Shown here: positions 28,047 through 35,708 of the stretch, one piece after another | How positions within the stretch are numbered: the stretch's first letter is position 1 | How the letters are laid out: every line of letters starts with the position of its first letter | NCBI RefSeq assembly: GCF_900169145.1 | Contig: NZ_FXZD01000004.1 | Location: 124,001 to 188,000 of the forward strand | DNA: 64,000 nt | Source of the DNA: Brevibacterium antiquum CNRZ 918 | GTDB taxonomy: Bacteria > Actinomycetota > Actinomycetes > Actinomycetales > Brevibacteriaceae | Direction of reading: 5' to 3' | Notes under the pieces: model-generated | Seen by the model: only the letters and a program-made list of their open reading frames with translations | Database searches by the model: none | What the model was told of the DNA's origin: nothing | Translations under genes and position numbers: made by a program

Positions 28047-29056
28047 GCGTCGAGAAGACCGCAGTGCTGGGAGCCGGATCATGGGGGACGACCTATGCCG
28101 CCGTCGTCGCCGATGCCGGATTTCCCGTCACCCTCTGGGCTCGCCGGTCCGAGGTCGCCGAGGAGATCACCACCTCACACACGAATGAACGGTACCTGGG
28201 TGACCGGGTCCTGCCCGAGCTGCTGAGTGCCACCGCTGACGACATCGCCGCCGTCACCGACGCCGAGGTGATCATCCTCGCCGTTCCCGCACAGACCCTG
28301 CGGGAGAACCTGAGCCGGTGGAAGCCGCATCTGCGCCCAGGGGTGAAACTCGTGAGCCTGATGAAGGGCATCGAGGTCGACACGGGCAAGCGCATGTCCG
28401 AGGTCATCGCCGAGGTCGCCGAGGTGGATTCCACCCAGATCGCGGTCGTCTCCGGCCCGAACCTGGCCCGTGAGATCGCCGATCGTCAGCCCACCGCCAC
28501 CGTCGTGGCTTCAGAGAGCATCGAGACGGCCGAAGTGGTCGCGCAGATCAGCGCGAACGGATACTTCCGGCCCTATACGAACACCGATGTCGTCGGCGTC
28601 GAGATGGGTGGTGCCGTCAAGAACGTCATTGCACTGGCGGTCGGCATCGCCGACGGGCAGAAGCTCGGCGACAACTCGAAGGCCTCGATCATCACCCGCG
28701 GCCTGGCCGAGACCTCCCGTCTGGCTGCTGCCATGGGCGCCGCGCCGCACACCCTCTCGGGGCTGGCCGGACTCGGCGACCTCGTCGCCACCTGCGCTTC
28801 ACCATTGTCGCGGAACAGGACATTCGGTCGTCACCTCGGCGAGGGCATGAGCCTCACCGACGTCATCGCCCACACCTCGCAGACCGCTGAGGGAGTGAAG
28901 TCGGCTCCTGCCATCCTCGCCCTGGGGCGCAAGTACGAGGTCGACCTGCCGATCACGGAAGCGGTATGCGCGGTCCTCGGCGGACGGCTGCGGGTTGACG
29001 AACTCTCCGGTTTGCTGTTGTCTCGGAAGCGCAAGCACGAGGGACCATCGGCGTGA
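28043..29056 (+). CDS. gpsA: Glycerol-3-phosphate dehydrogenase (NAD(P)+)
   Basis: A 337-residue enzyme making sn-glycerol 3-phosphate for phospholipids. The N-terminal Rossmann motif is VLGAGSWGTTYAAVVA; conserved blocks are SGPNLAREIADRQPTAT, GVEMGGAVKNVIALAVGIADG (catalytic Lys region) and GLAGLGDLVATCASPLSRNRTFG. ATG overlaps the acyltransferase stop. In mycobacteria gpsA also lies near ddl and thiL, as here. The gene ends the murA-plsC-gpsA operon. Confidence 0.96.
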   Translation: MSVEKTAVLGAGSWGTTYAAVVADAGFPVTLWARRSEVAEEITTSHTNERYLGDRVLPELLSATADDIAAVTDAEVIILAVPAQTLRENLSRWKPHLRPGVKLVSLMKGIEVDTGKRMSEVIAEVAEVDSTQIAVVSGPNLAREIADRQPTATVVASESIETAEVVAQISANGYFRPYTNTDVVGVEMGGAVKNVIALAVGIADGQKLGDNSKASIITRGLAETSRLAAAMGAAPHTLSGLAGLGDLVATCASPLSRNRTFGRHLGEGMSLTDVIAHTSQTAEGVKSAPAILALGRKYEVDLPITEAVCAVLGGRLRVDELSGLLLSRKRKHEGPSA

Positions 29057-29140
29057 CCGCCTCGGCGGGCCGAGCCCCTTGAAGATCCGAGGAATCCTCA
29101 GCAACGTCCACTGCAGCATTTCGTACGACAAGGAGCAGAC

Positions 29141-29674
29141 ATGAGCATCAACTCACCGTTCTACAACCTTTCCGACGTCCCAACATTCACTCTCACCAGC
29201 ACGGACATCGAGAACGGAGGAAAACTGAGCGGGCCTCAGCTCTCGGGTGCGATGGGCGTCGAGGGTGGCCAAGACACCTCACCGCAGCTGTCATGGTCGG
29301 GATTCCCCGAGGAGACCAAGGCCTTCGCCGTGACCTGTTACGACCCGGACGCACCCACCGGCTCCGGCTTCTGGCACTGGGTCGTCACCGACCTCGACGC
29401 GTCGACAACCAGTCTGCCCGCCAACGCCGGCGACCCCTCGGCGGACCTGCTGCCCGCCGGCAGCGTGACGCTGCGCAACGACGCGGGCGAACCGCGCTTC
29501 GTCGGTGCCGCACCACCCCAGGGGCACGGATCGCACCGGTACTTCTTCATCGTCACGGCATTGGCGGAGCCGCTGGGCCTCGACGAATCCGCGTCACCGG
29601 CCTTCGCCGGGTTCAACATGTTCTTCAAGGGCATCGCCCGCGCATGGCTGGAATGCACGTTCGAGCTCAAGTGA
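29141..29674 (+). CDS. YbhB/YbcL-type PEBP (Raf kinase inhibitor-like) protein
   Basis: A 177-residue soluble protein of the phosphatidylethanolamine-binding fold. SPQLSWSGFPEETKAFAVTCYDPDAPTGSGFWHWVV is the family hallmark, with the ligand-pocket residues in DPDAP and in the later GSHRYFFIVTALAEPLGL (GxHRY). The bacterial role is unclear. AAGGAG lies before ATG 29141. It is transcribed between gpsA and ddl with spacers on both sides, so its own promoter is likely. Confidence 0.92.
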   Translation: MSINSPFYNLSDVPTFTLTSTDIENGGKLSGPQLSGAMGVEGGQDTSPQLSWSGFPEETKAFAVTCYDPDAPTGSGFWHWVVTDLDASTTSLPANAGDPSADLLPAGSVTLRNDAGEPRFVGAAPPQGHGSHRYFFIVTALAEPLGLDESASPAFAGFNMFFKGIARAWLECTFELK

Positions 29675-29730
29675 GCTAGAGTTTTCCAGTCCGTACAAAC
29701 GGTCACGCGCGCTAACGACCAAGGATCTCC

Positions 29731-30846
29731 ATGCCTGAATCTGATCACCGGCCACTCGTCGCAGTCCTCTTCGGCGGACGATCGAGCGAACACGCCGTCA
29801 GCTGCGTCACTGCTGCCGGGGTCATCCGGGCCATCGACGATGACGCCTACCGTGTTCTGCCCATCGGCATCACGAAAGCCGGTGTGTGGCGCATCGTCGA
29901 AGACTGGTCGACGATGGCCTTCGATCCGGCCAATATGCCCGAGGTCGTTGACAACGGAACCGAAGTCATCCCGCCGATCTCAGCTCAGGGCTCGCCCCTG
30001 CTGCACAGGGACGCCGATGGCCACTACACCGAACTCGGATCCGTCGACGTCTACTTCCCTCTCCTGCACGGGCAGTACGGGGAAGACGGCACCCTGCAGG
30101 GACTGTTCGAACTCAGCGACACGGCCTTCGTCGGTTCCGGGGTCTTCGCCTCGGCGGCGAGCATGGACAAGCACTACACGAAGTCCCTCATGGCACATGC
30201 CGGAATTCCGACGTGCCCCTGGGAGCTCGTGACCGAAACCATGTGGGAGGCCGACCGGGCCGATGCTGAGGCTCGGATCACCGGCTTGGGACTGCCTGTG
30301 TTCGTCAAACCGGCACGGGCAGGATCGTCGATGGGAGTCAGCCGCGTCGAATCCGTCGAAGGGCTGGACCAGGCGCTGCGCTCTGCCTTCGACCATGATT
30401 CCAAGGTCATCGTCGAACCACGGGTCGTCGGTCGTGAGATCGAGTGCGCGGTCCTCGGCTCCGTTCACGACCGTGAGGTTCGGGTCTCGTTCCCCGGAGA
30501 GATCGAAGTCTCCGGCGAGCACTCGTTCTATGACTTCGAAGCCAAATACCTCGACCTCGCCGATGCGCAGCTGACCTGCCCGGCCCGCGTCGATGAGAAG
30601 ACGACGGCGCGGATCCAGGAGCTCTCGGCCCAGGTGTTCCGGCTCTTCGACTGCACGGGGCTCTCGCGTGTCGATACCTTCGTCACCGATTCCGGTGAGG
30701 TCCTCATCAACGAGATCAACACACTCCCGGGATTCACCCCCACCTCGGCGTACCCGTTCATGTGGTCGAACTCGGGCATCGAGTACCCGGCGCTCATCTC
30801 AGAGCTCATCACCATCGCACTGGTCGATCACGCCCGCACCCACTGA
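29731..30846 (+). CDS. ddl: D-alanine--D-alanine ligase
   Basis: A 371-residue ATP-grasp enzyme making D-Ala-D-Ala for the cell wall. Family blocks are VLFGGRSSEHAVSCVTA (N-terminus), FPLLHGQYGEDGTLQGLFE, PVFVKPARAGSSMGVSRV (ATP-binding loop), and SRVDTFVTDSGEVLINEINTLPGFTPTSAYP (metal and substrate site). The Tyr-type residue in the QYGEDG region suggests D-Ala rather than D-Lac specificity, tentatively. An AAGGA site precedes ATG 29731. A repeat-rich spacer follows. Confidence 0.96.
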   Translation: MPESDHRPLVAVLFGGRSSEHAVSCVTAAGVIRAIDDDAYRVLPIGITKAGVWRIVEDWSTMAFDPANMPEVVDNGTEVIPPISAQGSPLLHRDADGHYTELGSVDVYFPLLHGQYGEDGTLQGLFELSDTAFVGSGVFASAASMDKHYTKSLMAHAGIPTCPWELVTETMWEADRADAEARITGLGLPVFVKPARAGSSMGVSRVESVEGLDQALRSAFDHDSKVIVEPRVVGREIECAVLGSVHDREVRVSFPGEIEVSGEHSFYDFEAKYLDLADAQLTCPARVDEKTTARIQELSAQVFRLFDCTGLSRVDTFVTDSGEVLINEINTLPGFTPTSAYPFMWSNSGIEYPALISELITIALVDHARTH

Positions 30847-30858
30847 TCATGTAGCCAG

Positions 30859-30890
30859 TGAGCCACTCAGTCGCTGAGCCACTCAGTCGC
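30859..30890. repeat. 16-bp tandem duplication
   Basis: Two identical copies of a 16-bp unit, TGAGCCACTCAGTCGC, begin shortly after the ddl stop codon; a partial third copy follows. Confidence 0.9.
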
Positions 30891-31008
30891 TGACCCGCTG
30901 AGGGGGCCAGCTGTGACAGGTTCCCTCGGAGGTTGCTGGTGCTGCCGACGATGCTTGTGTCTGATCGCCTCAGCCGAATAACTATGTAGGCAGGCCTTAT
31001 ATGGCACT

Positions 31009-31077
31009 TTTCTCATCGAGCGGATTGCTTAGCGTCGAGGGGGCACGTTATAGCCTGATCCCTCGACGCTAAGTAGT
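31009..31077. repeat. Hairpin repeat element, copy 1
   Basis: The element contains CATCGAGCGG, a perfect 14-bp inverted repeat (31028-31041 and 31060-31073) around an 18-base loop holding TATAGC, and ends TCGACGCTAAGTAG. A related copy in the same orientation lies at 32349-32405, so the two flank the AbiEi/DUF559-like gene. Confidence 0.7.
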
Positions 31078-31087
31078 CCGGTCAATG

Positions 31088-31127
31088 CTGAGTGGTCTCG
31101 TTGGGGTCTGAGTGGTCTCGTTGGGCG
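31088..31127. repeat. 20-bp tandem duplication
   Basis: Two nearly identical copies of a unit containing CTGAGTGGTCTCGTTGGG, period 20. Confidence 0.85.
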
Positions 31128-31181
31128 CTGGCGGCCGTTCTTGCTTGCTGCGAAGAATTCAGTTGAATATGCTCGTCCCTG

Positions 31182-31208
31182 CCTGAACTGCCTGAACTGC
31201 CTGAACTG
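31182..31208. repeat. 9-bp tandem repeat, three copies
   Basis: Three exact copies of CCTGAACTG. Confidence 0.9.
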
Positions 31209-31261
31209 GTGTTGCTCCTTGGCAGAAGCACTTGTCGGAGTGCTTTGAGTTGTGGCGGCCC

Positions 31262-32218
31262 TCAGTCGAACTCGGCGAGGGCTGCCCTGATCTTCGCGAA
31301 CTCACTCGTGCGGAAGAGGTCTGCCCAAACGAGGTTGAAGACTCGGTACCCGGCGTTGAGCAGCTTCATATGTCGTTCATGGTTTGCAGAACTCGCCTCG
31401 TCTGGCCCCGCGGCATTGAGATAGTACTTTCCCACGCCGTGGACCTCGACGATCAGCGGATGCTTGTCATGTCGGAAGTCATTGCGAGCGATCCACGTTC
31501 CGAAGCGGTCGTACGCATCCATCTGGGGAGTCATCCCGGTGATGTTGAACCGAAAGAACTTCACGGCGCACAGCGCTTCCCCCGATGACTCGTGAGCCGG
31601 GCTGGACAAGTCGATGGCTTGGGCCGCTCGTCTGCAGCCACGTGTGCCCGATCGGATACTCTCACGCAGTGACTCGCAAGATGTGAGTCCTCGACGCAGC
31701 GCCTCAGAGATGAAGGGCACCGAGACTTCAAGTGGATAGTCGTTGGCAAGGTCGAGGAGTGTTCTGGCGATGGTGGTCACGGGCAGATCGCCGATAGCCG
31801 CCATTTCTTCGCAGCTCAGTGCACGGTCACGGGTTCGCAGGGTCTTCTTCACGCGGTGAAATCCGGGCCGGACCACCTCGGCGGACTCAGTAGCCGGAAA
31901 CGGAGGGTCCAGACCGTGGATCAGTGCTGCGGACACATGAGAGAAGACCGCTCCCGACGGAAGTTCGTCAGCATACGAGCGGATCAGCACTTTGAGCCAC
32001 TCTGAGTTGTCTCGAATGTCTCCATACCGTCGCGGGTAGTCCGTCGCAGTGGCGTCGTGCAGAAGGTGGAGCGGTTGATGGTCAGTCGTGGCGCAGGGTG
32101 AATGCAGAACGAAGTGCCCGCGCCGAATCCGGCGCAGACAACAGCTCAGTGCACCCTGAATGCCCATCTCCGTGAACCCGAGGTCATGGAGCTCCTTGGA
32201 TCTGAAGACAGAGACCAT
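31262..32218 (-). CDS. AbiEi-like winged-helix plus DUF559 (Vsr-like) nuclease-domain protein
   Basis: A 318-residue protein. The N-terminal segment LHDLGFTEMGIQGALSCCLRRIRRGHFVL fits the winged helix of AbiEi-type antitoxins; the middle (AALIHGLDPPFP to TTIARTLLDLAN) matches the AbiEi central region; the C-terminus (SSGEALCAVKFF, then IVEVHGVGKYY and YRVFNLVWADLF) resembles the DUF559 fold of Vsr-like endonucleases, with candidate acidic site residues in NDF and VEVHG. The domain pair is common as an orphan gene in actinobacteria. No AbiEii toxin is adjacent. ATG 32218 is favoured over 32254 because CATAAT ends 6 bases upstream. Related hairpin repeats lie on both sides. Confidence 0.75.
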   Translation of the reverse strand: MVSVFRSKELHDLGFTEMGIQGALSCCLRRIRRGHFVLHSPCATTDHQPLHLLHDATATDYPRRYGDIRDNSEWLKVLIRSYADELPSGAVFSHVSAALIHGLDPPFPATESAEVVRPGFHRVKKTLRTRDRALSCEEMAAIGDLPVTTIARTLLDLANDYPLEVSVPFISEALRRGLTSCESLRESIRSGTRGCRRAAQAIDLSSPAHESSGEALCAVKFFRFNITGMTPQMDAYDRFGTWIARNDFRHDKHPLIVEVHGVGKYYLNAAGPDEASSANHERHMKLLNAGYRVFNLVWADLFRTSEFAKIRAALAEFD

Positions 32219-32348
32219 AGCCTCATTATGAAGCCAAAGATGATCTAAATGCAATGAACACTATCAAAACGCATCAAGTGGAGGTTGCAGTCACATGACC
32301 CAGTGGTCGCCACTCACAGTCCACAAGCACAGGGGACTCTGCCGAAGG

Positions 32349-32405
32349 GACCACTTATCATCGAGCGGCCAAAGTATAGCGTCGCCCGTCGATGCTAAGT
32401 GGGCC
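32349..32405. repeat. Hairpin repeat element, copy 2
   Basis: It shares CATCGAGCGG, TATAGC and TCGAYGCTAAGT in the same order and orientation as copy 1 at 31009-31077. Its ends form an imperfect inverted repeat (CCACTTATCATCGA with TCGATGCTAAGTGG). Confidence 0.65.
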
Positions 32406-32410
32406 GCTCG

Positions 32411-32486
32411 CTGCGCAGCGGACCCCAGTGGGCTCGCTCAGTGGGCCTGCGCAGCGGACCCCAGCGGACTTGCTCAGTGGGCCTGC
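32411..32486. repeat. 36-bp tandem repeat, about two copies
   Basis: CTGCGCAGCGGACCCCAG occurs at 32411 and 32447, and GCTCAGTGGGCCTGC at 32436 and 32472, both with period 36. Confidence 0.85.
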
Positions 32487-33017
32487 TCAGCTGTCGAGGT
32501 CCTCGGCTCCCACGCACTTGGCCTCAGGCTTGATCGCGGTCAATGCCGGCGAGATCGCTGCGAGCACATTGTTGCCCGATTCGGCTTTGCGGTTGACGAG
32601 GACTTCGACTGCCGGGGTGCGGCCGTAGCTGGTGAACACCCAGGTGTCTTCCTCCTCGGAGGCCTTCGAGATCCAGTCGACGTTGCTCACGCTCACGCAC
32701 TGATCGGTGGTCGGTCCGGGTGGGGTGACGCCGCAGCGGACGACTGCGATGTTGGGATCTCCCCACGCTTTCGTGCCTTGGGAGGATGTCGTGCGTGACT
32801 TCTCGCCTGCGATCTCATCGGGCATGCGGAGCATGATGTCGGCGCATTTGGGATTCTGTGCGTCCTGGGCGGGGTCGACGACGACAGTTCGCTCGCACCC
32901 GGCTAGGCTCACACCCGCTGCCACGGTGACAACGGCTGCGAGGGCTATGGCGCGCGCCTTCCGAGGCGAGGGGCCAGGCGAGGGTCGAGGCGACGGGCGG
33001 AGGCGACGAGATCTCAT
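32487..33017 (-). CDS. DUF3515 putative lipoprotein
   Basis: A 176-residue secreted protein. A basic Arg/Pro-rich start is followed by a hydrophobic signal (IALAAVVTVAAGVSLAGC) ending in the lipobox LAGC, so it is probably membrane-anchored by lipid. The mature part holds CADIMLRMPDEIAG, VRCGVTPPGPTTDQCVSV and VDWISKASEEED, which fit DUF3515. The family is typical of actinobacteria and commonly sits between ddl and thiL, as here, but its function is unknown. It diverges from thiL across 32 bases. Confidence 0.88.
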   Translation of the reverse strand: MRSRRLRPSPRPSPGPSPRKARAIALAAVVTVAAGVSLAGCERTVVVDPAQDAQNPKCADIMLRMPDEIAGEKSRTTSSQGTKAWGDPNIAVVRCGVTPPGPTTDQCVSVSNVDWISKASEEEDTWVFTSYGRTPAVEVLVNRKAESGNNVLAAISPALTAIKPEAKCVGAEDLDS

Positions 33018-33037
33018 GCAACTACCGTATCTCCCGA

Positions 33038-33043
33038 TAACCT
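33038..33043 (+). promoter_or_regulatory. Putative -10 box (TAACCT) of leaderless thiL
   Basis: TAACCT ends 6 bases before ATG 33050 in the short spacer divergent from the DUF3515 gene. Confidence 0.42.
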
Positions 33044-33049
33044 TGAGTC

Positions 33050-34105
33050 ATGACCCGACTGTCCGAACTTGGCGAATCACACGTGCTCGAACGCATCCTC
33101 TCTCACAATCGCAGCGGTTCGCAGGTGATCATCGGACCCGGAGATGATGCTGCGGTGACCGCGGTGGACGGCAATCTGGTGTCCACGGCCGACATGTTGG
33201 TGGAGAACGAGGACTTCACCCGCGCCTGGCTCGACTGGTCTCGGCTCGGGACCAAAGCCGCCGCACAGAACCTCTCCGATGTGTGCGTCATGGGCGCCAA
33301 GCCGCATGGGCTGCTTGTGTCACTGGCGGTGCCGGACTCGACGAAGATCGAGGATCTCGAAGCTCTCTTCGCAGGCATCGTCGCCGAGGCGGCACGTGCC
33401 GGCGAGGAACTGGGCTGCGAAGTCCCGGTCATCGGCGGAGACCTCTCGTCCTCGGGCCTCATCGTCATCGCGATCACCGCGTTGGGCACCGTCGGCGATC
33501 ACGCAGCGATCACCCGCTCGGGGGCGCAGCCGGGAGACTCGATCTACCTGGCCGGAACCATCGGACGCGCGGCAGCCGGATTGGATCTCCTCTTCGCCGG
33601 TGTCGACGGCGACGCTGAAGTCGCCCGCAATGATCCTCAACTCGATGAGAGCCTCACGGAACTCATCACCACCCAACTGGCCCCACAGCCGGACTATGCG
33701 GCTGTCCTGCAGATGAGGGAAGCCTCGGCGATGATCGATGTCTCCGATGGGCTCAGTACAGATCTGGGACGGGTCGCGGCGGCCTCGGGAGTCCACGCCG
33801 CTATCGACCGTGCCTCGCTCCAAGACCTCATCGATCCGCTGCTGCCTGCAGCACAGCACCTGGTGGGCAGCATCGAGGGGGCCGAGCCGGACGAAGGGAC
33901 CGACGGGGCTGCGTCAGAGGCAGAGGAGTTGGCGTTGTCCTGGGTGCTGAATGGGGGAGAGGACCATGGCTTCGTCGCGTCGGCGGGCCAGTTCGACACA
34001 CCTCCGGTAGGCTGGCGGAGAATCGGAGAGATGAGAGTCGGCAGCGGGGTCAGTCTCGACGGCGTACCGGTGCCGACGAGCGGCTTCAGCCATTTCGGGA
34101 AGTGA
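33050..34105 (+). CDS. thiL: Thiamine-monophosphate kinase
   Basis: A 351-residue AIR-synthase-fold kinase forming thiamine diphosphate. Family blocks are IGPGDDAAVT, STADMLVENEDFTRAW, AAAQNLSDVCVMGAKP, VIGGDLSSS, AMIDVSDGLSTDLGRVA and VLNGGEDHGFVA. An acidic, Glu/Ala/Gly-rich insert (IEGAEPDEGTDGAASEAEE) precedes the last block. It heads a run thiL-DAK2-recG-(16-codon ORF)-rsmD-membrane protein; the DAK2 gene begins 1 base after it. Confidence 0.95.
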   Translation: MTRLSELGESHVLERILSHNRSGSQVIIGPGDDAAVTAVDGNLVSTADMLVENEDFTRAWLDWSRLGTKAAAQNLSDVCVMGAKPHGLLVSLAVPDSTKIEDLEALFAGIVAEAARAGEELGCEVPVIGGDLSSSGLIVIAITALGTVGDHAAITRSGAQPGDSIYLAGTIGRAAAGLDLLFAGVDGDAEVARNDPQLDESLTELITTQLAPQPDYAAVLQMREASAMIDVSDGLSTDLGRVAAASGVHAAIDRASLQDLIDPLLPAAQHLVGSIEGAEPDEGTDGAASEAEELALSWVLNGGEDHGFVASAGQFDTPPVGWRRIGEMRVGSGVSLDGVPVPTSGFSHFGK

Positions 34106-34106
34106 C

Positions 34107-35708
34107 ATGAGCGGACCCAATCAAGCCATCGGCCTCAACGGGCGTCTGGCCGCCAGGTGGGCTCGGCGGGCCGTTGATCGCCTGCGAAAGGAACGCGTCG
34201 AGATCGACGAGCTCAACGTCTTCCCAGTCCCGGACGGCGACACCGGCACGAACATGTACCACACGCTGCGCAGCGCCTACCTCGCAGTGGAAGAGCTTAC
34301 CGGACCCGTCACGCTGCCCCAGGTCGTCGCCGCGCTCGCCGAGGGTGCCGGTCGTGGTGCTCGCGGAAACTCCGGACTCATCCTCGCCGTCGCGCTCCAA
34401 GGTGTTGCCGATGCCTTGGCCGGTGTGACCGTGGCGACGCCCGAAGCCATGGCCGCAGCCCTCGAACTCGCCTCCGCAAGGGCCCGGCAGTCCGTGGCCC
34501 GTCCCGTCGACGGCACCATGCTCACGGTCCTCGACGCCATGGCCACCGAGGCGCGGGAGAAGGCCGCCGACGGGGCGAACCTCATCGAACTCATTTCTGC
34601 AGTGCGCCTGCGCTCCCGGTCGGCACTGCGCGAGACCACCGGACAGCTGCCTGTGCTCCGGGAGGCCGAGGTCGTCGACGCCGGCTCGACGGGGATCGTT
34701 GAACTCTTCGACCTCCTCTACGCCACGGTCACTGGCCGGACCCCGCAGGATTCGATGCTCGTCGAGGTCACCAGGTCACCGCGGATCGTCCACCAGGCCA
34801 GTTCCGATGAACTCGAGATCATTGCCATATTGGCCACGAACCCGGCATCCATCGATTCCGAAAAGACGTCATCCACCCTCGCCGAGGCGCTCGATGCGCT
34901 CGGCGGGACATCGATCGTCATCAACGGTCCCAAGGTCCACGTCCACGTCGCCGACGAAGCCACCGCCGTGATCGTCCTCGACCGCCTTGCCGGATACGGC
35001 ATCGCCCGCCTCGACATGGAGGACCTGCGTCTGCATGAGGAAGAGGGCGAGACCCACCTGGTGGCCATCGCCTCGGGTACCGGACTGCTCATGCACTGCG
35101 CGCTCAATGGGGCGACGGCACTGACACCGGATGCCGGTGACACGGTGCGAATGACGAAGGACATCATCGCCGAAGAGGAACGCGAAGTCCTCGTCGTCCC
35201 CAGCTCCACCACCGTCCTCAAATCGTTGGGGCAGGTCACCGGCGCACAAGTGCTCCGCTCCCGAAATGTCGCCACCATGTTGTCGGCACTCGCGGTCTAC
35301 GACCCATTCGCTCCGGCGGGGGAGATCGTCGCCGATATGACCGAGGCCGCGGCCGGAACCCGCGTGGGCACCATCGTCTCGGCCGAACAGCTGGCGCTCA
35401 ACCCTCCTACAGGCGCCCTGCCTGTCATCGATGATTCGAGAAGCTCCCACCCTTCACAGTTCTACCGCGTCTTCATCGATGGGAAGGTCAAGACCCAGAG
35501 CACCGAACTCACGACCCTGGTCGAGAAGCTCGCCGACCGGCTGCTGGGCGCCGGAGGAGAGCTTCTGACCGTCGTCCACGGTCCCGGCTGCGCCCCCGAT
35601 GTCCTCTCGCACCTGCGGGACTGGATCCGCAAATCACACCCCCAGGTGAGGTTCCAGGACATCGACTCGAGGGACCGGGCAACACTGCTCATCATGGGAG
35701 TCGAATGA
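34107..35708 (+). CDS. DAK2 domain-containing protein (YloV/FakA-like)
   Basis: A 533-residue protein. The N-terminal DAK2 (DhaL-type) domain shows INELNVFPVPDGDTGTNMYHT-like residues (here EIDELNVFPVPDGDTG), which bind Mg-ADP, and GARGNSGLILAVAL. The middle and C-terminal parts fit the YloV/FakA layout. FakA phosphorylates fatty acids held by a FakB (DegV) partner in Firmicutes. In actinobacteria the role is not settled, and no DegV gene is seen nearby. The pairing with recG is conserved in many Gram-positives. It overlaps recG as ATGA. Confidence 0.9.
   Translation: MSGPNQAIGLNGRLAARWARRAVDRLRKERVEIDELNVFPVPDGDTGTNMYHTLRSAYLAVEELTGPVTLPQVVAALAEGAGRGARGNSGLILAVALQGVADALAGVTVATPEAMAAALELASARARQSVARPVDGTMLTVLDAMATEAREKAADGANLIELISAVRLRSRSALRETTGQLPVLREAEVVDAGSTGIVELFDLLYATVTGRTPQDSMLVEVTRSPRIVHQASSDELEIIAILATNPASIDSEKTSSTLAEALDALGGTSIVINGPKVHVHVADEATAVIVLDRLAGYGIARLDMEDLRLHEEEGETHLVAIASGTGLLMHCALNGATALTPDAGDTVRMTKDIIAEEEREVLVVPSSTTVLKSLGQVTGAQVLRSRNVATMLSALAVYDPFAPAGEIVADMTEAAAGTRVGTIVSAEQLALNPPTGALPVIDDSRSSHPSQFYRVFIDGKVKTQSTELTTLVEKLADRLLGAGGELLTVVHGPGCAPDVLSHLRDWIRKSHPQVRFQDIDSRDRATLLIMGVE

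Larger units (their letters stand above)
30847..31261. other. Repeat-rich spacer between ddl and the AbiEi/DUF559-like gene
   Basis: These 415 bases carry no convincing gene. They hold three separate short tandem duplications (30859-30890, 31088-31127, 31182-31208) and a 14-bp hairpin (31028-31041 with 31060-31073). Confidence 0.7.
32219..32486. other. Repeat-rich spacer before the DUF3515 gene
   Basis: No convincing gene is present. The region holds copy 2 of the hairpin repeat element (32349-32405) and a 36-bp tandem repeat (about 32411-32486) that abuts the stop codon of the DUF3515 gene. Confidence 0.65.

Noticed and set aside
30859..32486. Possible CRISPR array from repeated units near the AbiEi/DUF559-like gene
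   Set aside because: Units are directly adjacent with different lengths and no spacers, and no cas gene is seen.
32295..32798. Plus-strand open frame over the repeat spacer and the DUF3515 gene
   Set aside because: Its middle is encoded by the 36-bp tandem repeat and the rest is antisense to a recognised lipoprotein gene.
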